Shown piece after piece: positions 16,672-26,575 of a stretch of DNA of 64,000 bases. The position numbers and the translations under genes are program-made. The notes beneath the pieces are model-generated. The model ran no database searches and was not told the origin of the DNA. It saw only the letters and a list, made by a program, of their open reading frames with translations. Position 1 is the first letter of the stretch. The number at the start of each line of letters is the position of its first letter. Source of the stretch: CAZDCD01 sp964503885 (GTDB taxonomy: Bacteria; Bacteroidota; Bacteroidia; Bacteroidales; UBA10428); the NCBI GenBank assembly GCA_964503885.1, contig CAZDCD010000018.1, positions 29,202 to 93,201 on the forward strand, written 5' to 3'.

Positions 16672-18482
16672 TGGGATATATGATTGCAGCAAAGGAACTG
16701 TATACCGGCAGGATATCGTCTTTTAAACATACTCGGGATGTTCTGAAACAGAGGCTGATAGTGATCTCTTTCCTCAGGCTTTTAAGTTTTGGCGCCATTA
16801 TTTTTTGCCTTCTGTATATTACAAAATTCTCAGTTCCTGCAGTAATTGTCTCTTCTGGATTTGCACTTGCCATCTTTCTGTACCTGGTAAAACGGTATAA
16901 CGCGATAACCAGAAAAAAAGAGCACCTTGCCAGGCTCATTACCATCAATGAAAATGAGGTAAAGGCGGTGAACTATGAATTTCATCAGTTTGAAGATGGT
17001 ATGGAATTCATCGATCACAAACACCCTTTCACATTCGATCTCGATATTTTCGGAACCGATTCGGTATTTCAGTTCATTAACCGTACGGTAACCCTGCAGG
17101 GTAAAAGAATTTTGGCATCGTGGTTATCGGGGACCGAACCGGACATCAAAAAAATAACGGCAAAACAGGAAGCCATCAGAGAACTGGCTTCGCAAACCGA
17201 TCAGCGTCAAAACTTTCAGGCGGCCGGAAAACAGTATTCCGAAAAAGAGGACGATATTACCTCGATCAGATCCTGGCTATCAGAGCCTGCCTTTTATATT
17301 GAAAAAAAGATCTATCATATGCTGGCTATATTCTTACCCCTATCCGCTTTGCTGATGACCGTTCTTACTGTCCTTAACACTGCCTGGTTCTCGGGACTTG
17401 TGATGGTCTTTCTAATCCAGCTTCTCATTACCGGTGCTCATCTGCGAATAAATAACAGGGTGTACACGATCCTGGGCGTCAAACTCGATCTGCTGAAAAA
17501 ATACGGGATATTGCTTCATTACATCGAAGTTGAAAACTATGGTGCAGAAATATTGCAGTCACTCAGGCAAAAGCTGGCTTCCGGAAACCAATCGGCCCGG
17601 AGCATAATCAACCAGTTGTCCGGCATTGTTTCGGCTTACGATAACCGGCTGAATCTTTTCGCAGGATTTTTACTCAACGGGTTCCTTCTGTGGGATATTC
17701 AATGCATGCTGAGGCTTGAAAAATGGAAAAAGCTCCACCATGAAAAAATCGATCGCTGGTTCGTGACCCTTGGCGAATTCGATGCATACTGCAGCCTTGC
17801 CAATTTTGCATTCAATAATCCCGATTTCTGTTATGGCAAACCCGGTAATAACACTGTTTTTCATATCGAGGGGGCAGGTCATCCGTTAATCAATCCTGCA
17901 GAATGCGTAAAAAACAACCTGACCATCGAATCTGAAGGGATCTTTATTATTATAACAGGAGCCAATATGGCCGGGAAAAGTACATTCCTCAGAACGGCTG
18001 CCGTGAATTTTATTCTTGCCATGTGCGGGGCACCTGTTTGTGCAAGTGAGTTTACTTTTTCCCCTATGCAGGTTTTCACAAGCATGAGGACCAGCGATAT
18101 CCTGCTGAAAAACGAATCGTACTTTTATGCCGAATTAAAGCGGCTTAAAGAACTCATTGAAATGGTTAGTGCAAAAAATAATGTGTTTATTGTCCTGGAT
18201 GAAATATTGAAAGGCACAAACTCCATCGATAAGCAAAAAGGTTCAAAAGCATTTCTTGAACAGCTGATTTCGCATAAAGGAACAGGATTGATCGCTACCC
18301 ACGATCTTGAGCTGGCAAGCCTCGAAGAAAAATTTCCGGGAGCTTTAAGGAACATGTGTTTTGAAATTGAAATACGGGGCGCCGAGATTTTTTTCGATTA
18401 TATTTTGTATGATGGCATAACCCAAAAAATGAACGCTCTTTTATTGATGAAGCAGATGGGCATTTTGCCGCAAAATGAATGA
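16671..18482 (+). CDS. Membrane-associated MutS-like ATPase
   Basis: 603 residues from the ATG at 16671 (a TTG lies one codon earlier). The C-terminal third is a MutS domain V ATPase: Walker A ITGANMAGKST near residue 430, TSMRTSDILLKNESYFYAEL, Walker B FIVLDEILKGTNS and the H-loop GLIATHDLEL. A MutS core-like segment precedes it. The N-terminus has hydrophobic helices (about 28-75), and another pair lies at 222-262, so it is predicted to sit in the membrane, unlike MutS or MutS2. It lacks the mismatch-recognition domain and the Smr nuclease. Such proteins are common in Bacteroidota; the role is unknown and need not be mismatch repair. Confidence 0.85.
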   Translation: MGYMIAAKELYTGRISSFKHTRDVLKQRLIVISFLRLLSFGAIIFCLLYITKFSVPAVIVSSGFALAIFLYLVKRYNAITRKKEHLARLITINENEVKAVNYEFHQFEDGMEFIDHKHPFTFDLDIFGTDSVFQFINRTVTLQGKRILASWLSGTEPDIKKITAKQEAIRELASQTDQRQNFQAAGKQYSEKEDDITSIRSWLSEPAFYIEKKIYHMLAIFLPLSALLMTVLTVLNTAWFSGLVMVFLIQLLITGAHLRINNRVYTILGVKLDLLKKYGILLHYIEVENYGAEILQSLRQKLASGNQSARSIINQLSGIVSAYDNRLNLFAGFLLNGFLLWDIQCMLRLEKWKKLHHEKIDRWFVTLGEFDAYCSLANFAFNNPDFCYGKPGNNTVFHIEGAGHPLINPAECVKNNLTIESEGIFIIITGANMAGKSTFLRTAAVNFILAMCGAPVCASEFTFSPMQVFTSMRTSDILLKNESYFYAELKRLKELIEMVSAKNNVFIVLDEILKGTNSIDKQKGSKAFLEQLISHKGTGLIATHDLELASLEEKFPGALRNMCFEIEIRGAEIFFDYILYDGITQKMNALLLMKQMGILPQNE

Positions 18483-18722
18483 TATTTTACACCTAACCTA
18501 CTGCACTATTGATTTTTATATTGCTACATGTTCCTCATTTGATTTTTAACATTTAGCTTGATATCTTTAAAAATATATGTAAGTTTGTGTGATTGTGAAG
18601 TGAACGTATTCCTGAAATACTCTTTTTATACAAAATGGCAGATGAATCCAACATATTTTAAAAAAAATGCCTGACCTGCGATTAACCCAGAACCGGCAAC
18701 CAACTGAAACCATAAAACCAAC

Positions 18723-19211
18723 ATGAAAAGATTTACAAAAAACGGCCGACTGCTGATACCTTTGAGTCAGCGTGAAAAACTTAAATCTTGCCTCAAGGAA
18801 GACAATATTAAGTATGTAGTGACCGAGGCCTATTGCCCTAACGGATGCAGCGCCATTGACAGGGAATATCCGATCAAAGGTTTTCCCGGGATCAGGATAA
18901 AATTTTCCCGCCCCGGTGTCGAAGGTGTACTTATCATTTCCGCTGTAGAGGGTGATTTTGAAAAGATTATGCTGTCGGGTGAACTGAAACATGGAGTCAA
19001 GGATGAGTTGTATTGCCCTCACTGCGGCATTCTTTTTGAAAAGCTCATCCATTGTGGATGTAAACAAGATGCCGATATGGTTGTGCTGGATCTGACTCCG
19101 CGGCTCGATTTCAACAATGCCATTACATTTTACAATGTCACCGGATGCGACAATGGTACTTTTGTTAAGTCGGGAACCATTCTCAGGCACATCAGGTTGA
19201 AAAACTGGTAG
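18723..19211 (+). CDS. Unknown protein with Cys pairs (possible zinc ribbon)
   Basis: 162 residues. Cys pairs in EAYCPNGCSAID and LYCPHCGILF and a further Cys-Gly-Cys (IHCGCKQD) suggest a zinc-binding fold or structural metal sites. There is no signal peptide or membrane segment. A gene-less gap of 240 bases precedes it and 186 bases follow. I do not recognise the family; coding potential is supported by length and lack of overlap with other genes. Confidence 0.65.
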   Translation: MKRFTKNGRLLIPLSQREKLKSCLKEDNIKYVVTEAYCPNGCSAIDREYPIKGFPGIRIKFSRPGVEGVLIISAVEGDFEKIMLSGELKHGVKDELYCPHCGILFEKLIHCGCKQDADMVVLDLTPRLDFNNAITFYNVTGCDNGTFVKSGTILRHIRLKNW

Positions 19212-19397
19212 TCCATCTGCTCAATGCCTTAACCGTAAGGTTTGACAACCTGTGCTACATGAACCAGGATCGGATATCCGGATTGAAACCTTTTTCAGAG
19301 CTTCAGGGTGACCGGACGGTATGCAAAAAGAGGGATCGCGATAGCCACAGTTCATGAATAAAAAAGCGTACTTCATTGGTATTCAAAATAATAAGTT

Positions 19398-19766
19398 ATG
19401 GAAAGAAAATGCTTACAATGCAAAGAACCGTTAACCGGAAGAATTGATAAAAAGTTCTGTTCTGACTATTGCAGGAATATTTACAACAATATGTGGCGAT
19501 CGTATACCGACCCGTATATCAAAAAAGTGAACAACCTGCTGAAAAAAAACCGGAAGATCCTGGCCGATCTGAATCCTACCGGAAAGACCCGGCTTCATAA
19601 AAGCCATTTGAGCCGGCTTGGTTTCAGGTTTGAATATTTTACAAACAATTATACCACCAAAAACGGGAACATATACTATTTTTGTTATGAACAGGGCTAC
19701 CTGCCTCTCGAAAATGATTTCTATGCACTGGTAAAAAAAGATTTGAAAAATGAAAGACGCAGTTGA
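19398..19766 (+). CDS. Small protein with N-terminal zinc ribbon
   Basis: 122 residues starting MERKCLQCKEPLTGRIDKKF and then CSDYC: C5-x2-C8 and a CxxxC pair form a treble-clef/zinc-ribbon, as in small DUF2116-like proteins. A basic helical segment (KKVNNLLKKNRKILADL) and an aromatic C-terminal part (YFTNNYTTKNGNIYYFCYEQ) follow. The final 17 bases overlap the next gene, which implies co-expression with the methyltransferase. Function unknown. Confidence 0.75.
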   Translation: MERKCLQCKEPLTGRIDKKFCSDYCRNIYNNMWRSYTDPYIKKVNNLLKKNRKILADLNPTGKTRLHKSHLSRLGFRFEYFTNNYTTKNGNIYYFCYEQGYLPLENDFYALVKKDLKNERRS

Positions 19767-20511
19767 ATATCCCGATTATTTTGCACGATTTTATGACCTG
19801 ATCTATCACACGGTAAGGTCTGAAACCGACACCGGCTATTATCTTGAACAGATCAAAGCATGCAAGGGAAAAGTGCTGGAGATAGGCAGCGGTACAGGCC
19901 GGTTATTTATTGATGCATTGAATGCCGGTGCAGACATTTACGGTATCGACATAAGCAAAAGCATGACCGATGTGCTCAAATCAAAACTTCTGGAAGAGGT
20001 GCATAACCGGATTATGAACGGGGACGCCTGCTCCATGAAACTGGAACAAAAATTCGACCTTATCCTGGCTCCTTTCAGGGTGTTCTCGCATGTTCTGGAT
20101 ACAAAGGATCAGACAGCATTCCTGAATAATGTTTATGATCACCTTACCGATAGCGGAGAATTCATTTTAGATCTTTTTATTCCCGATCCGGTAATGCTTG
20201 CTAATGGAATTTATGACGAGGTGGATTTCGAAGGGGAATACGAACCGGGTAAAAAAATGAGACGCATCGTTACATCCATTCCCGATATCGTGAACCAGCT
20301 TCTTGATATAACAATGCGGTTCGAATGGGATGAAAACGGAACATTACTGTCAAAATCGTGGAAATTGAAAATGAGATTCTTTTTCAGATATGAGCTTGAA
20401 TACCTTATCAAATCATCAAAACTTCACCTTAAAAAAATATATGGAAATTTCAATGGTGCATCGTTAGACAAAGATTCGAGGGAATTTGTGACGGTTTGCA
20501 GCCGGAGCTGA
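19750..20511 (+). CDS. Class I SAM-dependent methyltransferase
   Basis: 253 residues with motif I VLEIGSGTGRLFIDAL, acidic loop IYGIDISKSM, motif post-II NGDACSMKL and motif IV FDLILAPFRVFSHV. It has the FARFYDLIYHTVR N-terminal segment typical of small stand-alone methyltransferases. Nothing indicates the substrate. It starts inside the preceding zinc-ribbon gene. Confidence 0.85.
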   Translation: MKDAVEYPDYFARFYDLIYHTVRSETDTGYYLEQIKACKGKVLEIGSGTGRLFIDALNAGADIYGIDISKSMTDVLKSKLLEEVHNRIMNGDACSMKLEQKFDLILAPFRVFSHVLDTKDQTAFLNNVYDHLTDSGEFILDLFIPDPVMLANGIYDEVDFEGEYEPGKKMRRIVTSIPDIVNQLLDITMRFEWDENGTLLSKSWKLKMRFFFRYELEYLIKSSKLHLKKIYGNFNGASLDKDSREFVTVCSRS

Positions 20512-20607
20512 ACGCTCACGGAGCGAATTTTTCGGTATCAGGTTTATAATCCGTGATAAATATCGATCTTGCCGGGAATTATTCGTTTATAATAAGGGTA
20601 ATTGTCC

Positions 20608-20615
20608 TATTTTTG
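20608..20615 (+). promoter_or_regulatory. Candidate -7 promoter box for gpsA-pgi
   Basis: TATTTTTG fits the Bacteroidota TAnnTTTG -7 element and lies 21 bases before the gpsA ATG. No clear -33 element. Confidence 0.35.
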
Positions 20616-20636
20616 TAGCGGAATTTAACAAGCCAG

Positions 20637-21632
20637 ATGGAACAAGACCCAAAGGTGGCAGTGCTTGGAAGCGGAAGCTGGGCAACAGCTTTGATCAAGT
20701 TGCTGCTTAACAATGTAGACCGTATTCAGTGGTTTATCCGCAATGCCGATACCATTGGTTTTATCCGGAAATACCACCACAACCCGAAATACCTGAGTTC
20801 TGTTGAAATTGAAACCGGCAAGATCGATTTCCACGAGTCGATCTCGGGAGCCATTGAAAATGCCGAAATCCTAATTTTCGCCATCCCTTCTCCGTTTCTG
20901 AGGGAATCACTTGAAAAACACAAGGACGGATTCCAGAATAAAACCATTGTTTCAGCCATTAAGGGGATCATACCGGAATATAATCTCACGATTGCCGAAT
21001 ATTTTAATACCGTATACCATGTGCCTTTCAGGGATATCGGAATCATATCGGGCCCGTGCCACGCTGAAGAAATAGCTCTTGAAAGGTTGTCGTACCTGAC
21101 AGTGGCATCGGCCACAAAGCCAAAAGCCGAAGCCATTGCAGCCCTTTTGCGTTGCCACTTTGTTCAGACCATGATCTCAAAAGACATATACGGAATTGAA
21201 TATTCGGCGGTTTTAAAGAATATTATGGCAATAGCTTCAGGAATATGCCACGGACTGGGGTATGGAGATAATTTTCAGGCTGTGCTTATTTCGAATGCCA
21301 GCCAGGAGATCAAGAGGTTCCTTGACAAAACGTATAAGAGCAAACGAAAGGTAAACAGTTCTGCCTACCTGGGTGATCTGCTGGTGACGGCATATTCCCA
21401 GTTTTCACGTAACCGTGCATTTGGTACAATGATCGGTAAAGGATATTCGGTAAAATCGGCACAGCTCGAAATGAATATGATCGCCGAGGGATACTATGCC
21501 ACAAGTTGCCTCAATGAAATAAATAAAAAGTTCAAGGTCAAAATGCCTATTCTTGATGCCGTTTACCATATCATCCACGATAAAATTTCACCGGCCCTGG
21601 AAATAAAATTACTGACTGAAAAACTTAAATAA
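20637..21632 (+). CDS. gpsA: NAD(P)H-dependent glycerol-3-phosphate dehydrogenase
   Basis: 331 residues. The N-terminal NAD-binding motif is VAVLGSGSWATALIKLLLNN; IIFAIPS-type region AEILIFAIPSPFLRESL and FVSAIKG-like TIVSAIKGII follow. SGPCHAEEIA, KNIMAIASGICHGLGYGDN (with the catalytic Lys) and the closing FKVKMPILDAVYHII complete the family pattern. It reduces dihydroxyacetone phosphate to glycerol-3-phosphate for phospholipid synthesis. It is 12 bases upstream of pgi, an arrangement typical of Bacteroidia. Confidence 0.96.
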   Translation: MEQDPKVAVLGSGSWATALIKLLLNNVDRIQWFIRNADTIGFIRKYHHNPKYLSSVEIETGKIDFHESISGAIENAEILIFAIPSPFLRESLEKHKDGFQNKTIVSAIKGIIPEYNLTIAEYFNTVYHVPFRDIGIISGPCHAEEIALERLSYLTVASATKPKAEAIAALLRCHFVQTMISKDIYGIEYSAVLKNIMAIASGICHGLGYGDNFQAVLISNASQEIKRFLDKTYKSKRKVNSSAYLGDLLVTAYSQFSRNRAFGTMIGKGYSVKSAQLEMNMIAEGYYATSCLNEINKKFKVKMPILDAVYHIIHDKISPALEIKLLTEKLK

Positions 21633-21644
21633 AATTTGCGCCAT

Positions 21645-23003
21645 ATGGAACACGTATCGTTAAATATTGAACATGCCATTAATTTTGTCGGTGAAGAGAA
21701 GATCCTGTCGCTTAAGGAAAAAATTCATTCGCATATAGGGTCGTTATACAACAAAACCGGTGCAGGTAGTGATTACCTGGGCTGGGTGTCGCTTCCTGCA
21801 GAAATACAAACTGAACACCTGAAAAAGATCACCGAAGCAGCTGATTCCCTCAGATCAAAAGCCGAAATTGTTGTAGTGGTCGGCATAGGCGGTTCATACC
21901 TTGGTTCCAGGGCTGTTCTTGAGGCATTGTCTCATACTTTTGCTCATTTAAAAACCGGAGGCAGTAACCCGCTTGTAATCTTTGCAGGACATAACATCGG
22001 CGAAGATTATCTCACCGAATTGCTTGATATCCTGGATTCAAGAAAATACGGAATTGTGGTCATCTCAAAATCAGGAACGACAACAGAACCGGCTATTGCG
22101 TTCAGGATCCTTAAAAATCACCTCGAAAGCCTTATAAGCAGGGATAAAGCAAAGGAACTAATTGTTGCAGTCACCGATTCCAGAAAAGGAGCATTGCGTA
22201 CTTTAGCTGACAATGAGGGTTACAGGACGTTCGACATACCCGATGATATCGGGGGCCGGTATTCAGTCCTTACTCCGGTAGGACTGCTTCCCCTGGCTAT
22301 TGGAGGGGTGAACATTGAATCGCTGGTAGAAGGAGCGAGGTCAATGCAAAAAAATACTGGTCCGGAGGTGCCGTTTGAAAACAATCCTGCGGCCTTGTAT
22401 GCGGCCACCAGGTATATGCTCTACAAATCGGGAAATAAAATTGAGATCCTTGCCAATTTTGACGGGAAACTTCATTACCTGGCCGAATGGTGGAAACAGT
22501 TGTACGGTGAAAGCGAGGGCAAAGAAGGCAGGGGAATCTTTCCGGCAAGTGTAGACCTTACGACCGATCTGCACTCCATGGGACAATACATACAGGAGGG
22601 CCAGAGAATACTTATGGAAACCGTGATCTCTGTCGAAAAACCTGAACACACATTAAGGATCCCCCACGATAAAGAAAATCTTGACAGCCTCAATTTCCTC
22701 GCCGGTAAGCGCATAGATGAGGTGAATAAGATGGCGGCGCTGGGCACCATGATGGCCCATGTTGACGGAGGTGTGCCGAACATTTCGGTAACAATACCCC
22801 GCATCAGTGAATACTATTTGGGTGAACTGATCTATTTTTTTGAAATGGCATGTGGCATAAGCGGATACCTCCTCGAAGTGAATCCTTTCAACCAGCCCGG
22901 TGTCGAAGCCTATAAGAAGAATATGTTTGCCCTGCTTGAAAAACCGGGATATGAAGAAGAAACGAAAAAGATAAAATCGAGGTTAAAGGCAGGCAATATT
23001 TGA
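21645..23003 (+). CDS. pgi: Glucose-6-phosphate isomerase
   Basis: A 452-residue protein from the ATG at 21645 (an earlier TTG is in frame). The sugar-phosphate-binding SIS motifs are complete: VVVVGIGGSYLGSRAVLEAL, VISKSGTTTEPAIAFRIL and GGRYSVLTPVGLLPLA. The catalytic Glu segment YGESEGKEGRGIFPASVDLT and the C-terminal Lys in VNPFNQPGVEAYKKN are present. It interconverts glucose-6-phosphate and fructose-6-phosphate. It is of the short bacterial type (about 450 residues). Confidence 0.97.
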   Translation: MEHVSLNIEHAINFVGEEKILSLKEKIHSHIGSLYNKTGAGSDYLGWVSLPAEIQTEHLKKITEAADSLRSKAEIVVVVGIGGSYLGSRAVLEALSHTFAHLKTGGSNPLVIFAGHNIGEDYLTELLDILDSRKYGIVVISKSGTTTEPAIAFRILKNHLESLISRDKAKELIVAVTDSRKGALRTLADNEGYRTFDIPDDIGGRYSVLTPVGLLPLAIGGVNIESLVEGARSMQKNTGPEVPFENNPAALYAATRYMLYKSGNKIEILANFDGKLHYLAEWWKQLYGESEGKEGRGIFPASVDLTTDLHSMGQYIQEGQRILMETVISVEKPEHTLRIPHDKENLDSLNFLAGKRIDEVNKMAALGTMMAHVDGGVPNISVTIPRISEYYLGELIYFFEMACGISGYLLEVNPFNQPGVEAYKKNMFALLEKPGYEEETKKIKSRLKAGNI

Positions 23004-23074
23004 AAAAATATTTTTACATCTACTAAAGGTGTCGTAAATTTAAAGCTGATCAATGATATGCATATACCGAATAC

Positions 23075-23665
23075 ATGAACTATCTTGCCCATTTATATCT
23101 ATCCGGACAGGATGAGGAGATCCTTATCGGCAATTTTATCGGGGATTATGTGAAAGGCCACAATTTCAGAAACTACTCCGAAAAAATCAAGTCGGGCATT
23201 TTACTGCACCGCAATATTGATATGTTTACCGATACCAACACAATTGTGCGGGCCAGCAAATCAAGGTTTACAGAAAAATACGGAAAATACTCGGGTATTC
23301 TTATCGATATTCTTTACGACCATTTTCTAACTGTGAACTGGCATAAATTTACATCCTACAATATCAACCGTTTCGTGGTAAAGGTCCATAAAATTCTTGA
23401 CAAATATTTTGAATCGCTTCCGCCGGAAGTGCAACAGTTCATTCCTTCATTCATCAACAATAACTGGCTTGTGGCATACCAGTCTGTCGAAGGTATTGAA
23501 GTCGTTCTACAAAAAATGTCAAGAAGAACCTCACTTCCCGATCATACCGAATATGCAATACACGTACTTAGGGATGAATACGATTTTCTCGATGAGGAAT
23601 TCATGACTTATTTTCCGCTTCTAATTGAATTTGTCAGGAAGAAATTCAATGTGGAATTGATCTGA
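23075..23665 (+). CDS. Acyl carrier protein phosphodiesterase-like protein (AcpH/DUF479)
   Basis: 196 residues beginning MNYLAHLYLSGQDEEILIGN and then FIGDYVKG, followed by GILLHRNIDMFTDTN and SGILIDILYDHFL. The His/Asp residues of these HD-like motifs are the metal ligands of AcpH, which removes 4'-phosphopantetheine from acyl carrier protein. Residue pattern and length fit the family. It faces the convergent KamA-like gene with 3 bases between them. Confidence 0.85.
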   Translation: MNYLAHLYLSGQDEEILIGNFIGDYVKGHNFRNYSEKIKSGILLHRNIDMFTDTNTIVRASKSRFTEKYGKYSGILIDILYDHFLTVNWHKFTSYNINRFVVKVHKILDKYFESLPPEVQQFIPSFINNNWLVAYQSVEGIEVVLQKMSRRTSLPDHTEYAIHVLRDEYDFLDEEFMTYFPLLIEFVRKKFNVELI

Positions 23666-23668
23666 CCT

Positions 23669-25030
23669 TTATGAGCACATTGACATGGTATCGATATCTT
23701 CATCCGGATCAAACTGGTGCTCGTTCATCTTTTCCTGGATTACATTCTGGAAATCTTTCTCATAGAAAAATTCACGTTCGCCGAAAGCAGGTTTCAGATC
23801 ATTCAACCAGTATGCATTTTTATCGAACCTGGCAAAGAATGGCCTGCCTGTCCAGGAATTATCCCTGGCCTGTAAAAAATTCAGTGCAAATACCTTTTCA
23901 TTTCCGATATTGCTTACTCCCACTATCTGAATTTTACCCGGTTCACACGACATGCTCGGTCCCCTGACGGTACGTGCAAGACCGCTGACCTGCGCATAAG
24001 CATCCCGAAAAATTCTCCAGGCATCATGAAGTGATACCCTGAAAAATTTTTGTGCACCTGTGTCACGTGCAATAAACATATAGTAAGGAATAATCCCGAG
24101 ATTCACCTGGTCTTTCCAAAGTTTTGCCCAGATACTTGCATTGGCATTGATATGGTTCAGTAGTGGCGATTGCGACCGGATTCTCGCCCCGGTCTTATGA
24201 ATATTCTTAATAGCATTATAAACGGCCTGCGTTGAAAGTTCAACAGGATGGCTAATATGTGCCATTATTGCCAGGTGCTTGCCTGCTTTTGTAACTCTCC
24301 TGAAAAGCTTTAACAATTCCGGTGTATCGGGATCTGAAACAAACCTGTAAGGCCAGTAGCTCAATGCTTTGGTTCCAATGCGTATGGTTTTAAGATGTGA
24401 AATATTCGCATCGAGAATGGCATTAAGATGCATGCCCAGTTGAGAAGCACCCATAATCATAGGATCACCTCCGGTGATCAGCAAATCGGTAACCTGTTTA
24501 TGATTCCTAAGGTATTCAATCAGAATATCGGTTTCCTTCAGGGCAAATTTCAATTCTTTAATCCCAATGAATTGGGGCCACCGGAAACAAAAAGTACAGT
24601 ATGCATGGCAGGTTTGACCCTGTGAAGGGAAAAACAATACCGTTTCTTTATATTTATGTTGAAGTCCTTTTAATTTCTTACCATTCAGGAACGGAATATT
24701 AAGATCCAATTGTCCGGCAGGATGCGGATTGAGTTCCTGCCAAATCTGTTCCAAAATAACATTTGCGATTCCATCCCTTGTTTTATTGCTGTAGAGTGAA
24801 CGTAACTTTTCAAAATGAGTGGGTTTCAGCATTTGCCTGCCTGGAAAATTTAACCTGAATATCGGATCAATTTCAGCATGTTCCCAGTCAATAAGCTCGT
24901 CAACCACATAATTGTTTGTTTTGAAAGGAAATACCTTTGCCAGTATCTCAATCTCATCTTTCAGTGCGTCAGGCAAATATTGAAGTTGAGAAATAGTACG
25001 AAAATTATATGAGTTAAAAATGTGTAACAT
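23669..25030 (-). CDS. KamA-family radical SAM protein (lysine 2,3-aminomutase-like)
   Basis: 453 residues with C141-x3-C145-x2-C148 (CHAYCTFCFRWPQF), the LLITGGDPMIM motif and downstream LKTIRIGTKALSYWPYRF and MAHISHPVELS, all as in the KamA/EpmB family. The N-terminal 110 residues differ from clostridial lysine aminomutase. The C-terminal part (ARDTGAQKFFRVSL, then GPSMSCEPGKIQIVG) resembles the PLP-binding half of the fold, but I could not place the PLP Lys with confidence. Lysine or glutamate aminomutase activity is possible; there are no neighbouring lysine-fermentation genes. Confidence 0.8.
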   Translation of the reverse strand: MLHIFNSYNFRTISQLQYLPDALKDEIEILAKVFPFKTNNYVVDELIDWEHAEIDPIFRLNFPGRQMLKPTHFEKLRSLYSNKTRDGIANVILEQIWQELNPHPAGQLDLNIPFLNGKKLKGLQHKYKETVLFFPSQGQTCHAYCTFCFRWPQFIGIKELKFALKETDILIEYLRNHKQVTDLLITGGDPMIMGASQLGMHLNAILDANISHLKTIRIGTKALSYWPYRFVSDPDTPELLKLFRRVTKAGKHLAIMAHISHPVELSTQAVYNAIKNIHKTGARIRSQSPLLNHINANASIWAKLWKDQVNLGIIPYYMFIARDTGAQKFFRVSLHDAWRIFRDAYAQVSGLARTVRGPSMSCEPGKIQIVGVSNIGNEKVFALNFLQARDNSWTGRPFFARFDKNAYWLNDLKPAFGEREFFYEKDFQNVIQEKMNEHQFDPDEDIDTMSMCS

Positions 25031-25150
25031 GAAAACTATTTCAAATTATACGATAGGATGCCTAAAAAGTTATAAAATGAGATCGCGGGGTTAAATAATT
25101 ATTGTAAAAATTACAATGTACGAAAAAAGTGGCAAAAATGCAAAGAAAGA

Positions 25151-26575
25151 CTATTTAAGGTATGCCATCCTGGCTGCATCAAGCCTTACGAGGATAAATA
25201 ACAACAGGGTAAAGGAGAGCAGCGATGACCCACCGTAACTGAAAAATGGAAGTGGAATTCCGATTACAGGAAATAACCCTATGGTCATGCTGATATTGAT
25301 GACAAAATGAAAGAAAATAATCGATGCCACTCCGTACGCATAAATGCGTACAAATTTTGATCGTTGTCGTTCGGCAATAAAAACAATCCGTATCAGCAAT
25401 CCTGCGAACAGCACCACTACCAAGAAAGTGCCGATAAATCCCCATTCTTCTCCCACGGTGCAAAAAATAAAATCGGTGCTTTGTTCGGGGACAAAATCAA
25501 GTTTTGTCTGGGTTCCTTCAAGAAAACCCTTGCCGGAGAATCCGCCTGAACCGATAGCGATCTTCGACTGGTTTACATTATACCCATAGCCTTTCGGGTC
25601 GATTTCTTTTCCCAGCATTATATTGACCCTTCTCTGCTGGTGGGATTTTAAAAAATGATGGAACACAAAATCAACAGAATAGGGTATGGCTATAAATCCA
25701 TAAAGAAAAACCAACACCAGAAGGGCATATTTTATTTTAAAGCTCAGAATAAGGATCACAAAGATAAGGGTGGAAACAAGCAATGTGGCGATAACGATAT
25801 TGGCAAAGCTGTACCCGGCATTCAGGGATCTATTGATACTGTTCAATCCGAAAAATACCAGCAGCATGATGAAAAGGCCGAGCACAGGTATTTTGAGTTT
25901 CCGGCTGAGCAAATAATATACAGCAAGCGCAATAATTACCAGGGCAATGATGATGTTCACTGCAGGATAAAGCAACGAAAACAGGAACAATCCTCCGAGG
26001 AATACGATCAGTAAAAGTATCCAGCCTGGTAGTCCCTCTCTGAAAAGAACAAACAAAAATGTAAGAAACACCAGCGAAGTACCGGGATCGGGCTGTACAA
26101 GAATAAGCAGGAACGGTGCTCCTATAAATGCCGAACAGATAAGAAATGTCCTGAATTTGAATTTGGTAATGTTATACCCGCTCAGGTATCTTGCAAGTGC
26201 CAGTGCAGTTCCGATCTTTGCCAGCTCAGATGGCTGGAAGCTGAATCCGAAGATCCTGAACCACGATCTGGCACCATGAACTTCGGCACCGAAAACCAGC
26301 ACAACAATAAGGGAAAAAATGGTAAGCCCGTAAATTGCATAGGCAAAGAAGTGGTAAAACTTGTGGTCGAGAATGAATACAACAAGAATGGTGGCCAGTG
26401 ATATTATGATCCATACAAGCTGAACACCATAATTGGTATTCAGGTTGAATACCGATTTAAAACTATCGTTGTATCCCGATGCAAAAATATTCATCCAACC
26501 GAAGGTTATCATGAACAGGTAAAGAAATACAACTATCCAGTCGATATTGGCCAATATGTTTGTCCGGCTGCTCAT
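25151..26575 (-). CDS. rodA: RodA, SEDS-family peptidoglycan glycosyltransferase
   Basis: 474 residues with about ten membrane helices. SEDS landmarks: SFQPSELAKIGTALALARYL, LVQPDPGTSLVFL, and near the C-terminus FIFCTVGEEWGFIGTFLV and GIPLPFFSYGGSSLL. It polymerises lipid II glycan strands with PBP2 in the elongasome. It is longer than E. coli RodA (370) because of extra helices in the middle, as is usual in Bacteroidota. The start overlaps the stop of mrdA by 4 bases (ATGA type). Confidence 0.95.
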   Translation of the reverse strand: MSSRTNILANIDWIVVFLYLFMITFGWMNIFASGYNDSFKSVFNLNTNYGVQLVWIIISLATILVVFILDHKFYHFFAYAIYGLTIFSLIVVLVFGAEVHGARSWFRIFGFSFQPSELAKIGTALALARYLSGYNITKFKFRTFLICSAFIGAPFLLILVQPDPGTSLVFLTFLFVLFREGLPGWILLLIVFLGGLFLFSLLYPAVNIIIALVIIALAVYYLLSRKLKIPVLGLFIMLLVFFGLNSINRSLNAGYSFANIVIATLLVSTLIFVILILSFKIKYALLVLVFLYGFIAIPYSVDFVFHHFLKSHQQRRVNIMLGKEIDPKGYGYNVNQSKIAIGSGGFSGKGFLEGTQTKLDFVPEQSTDFIFCTVGEEWGFIGTFLVVVLFAGLLIRIVFIAERQRSKFVRIYAYGVASIIFFHFVINISMTIGLFPVIGIPLPFFSYGGSSLLSFTLLLFILVRLDAARMAYLK

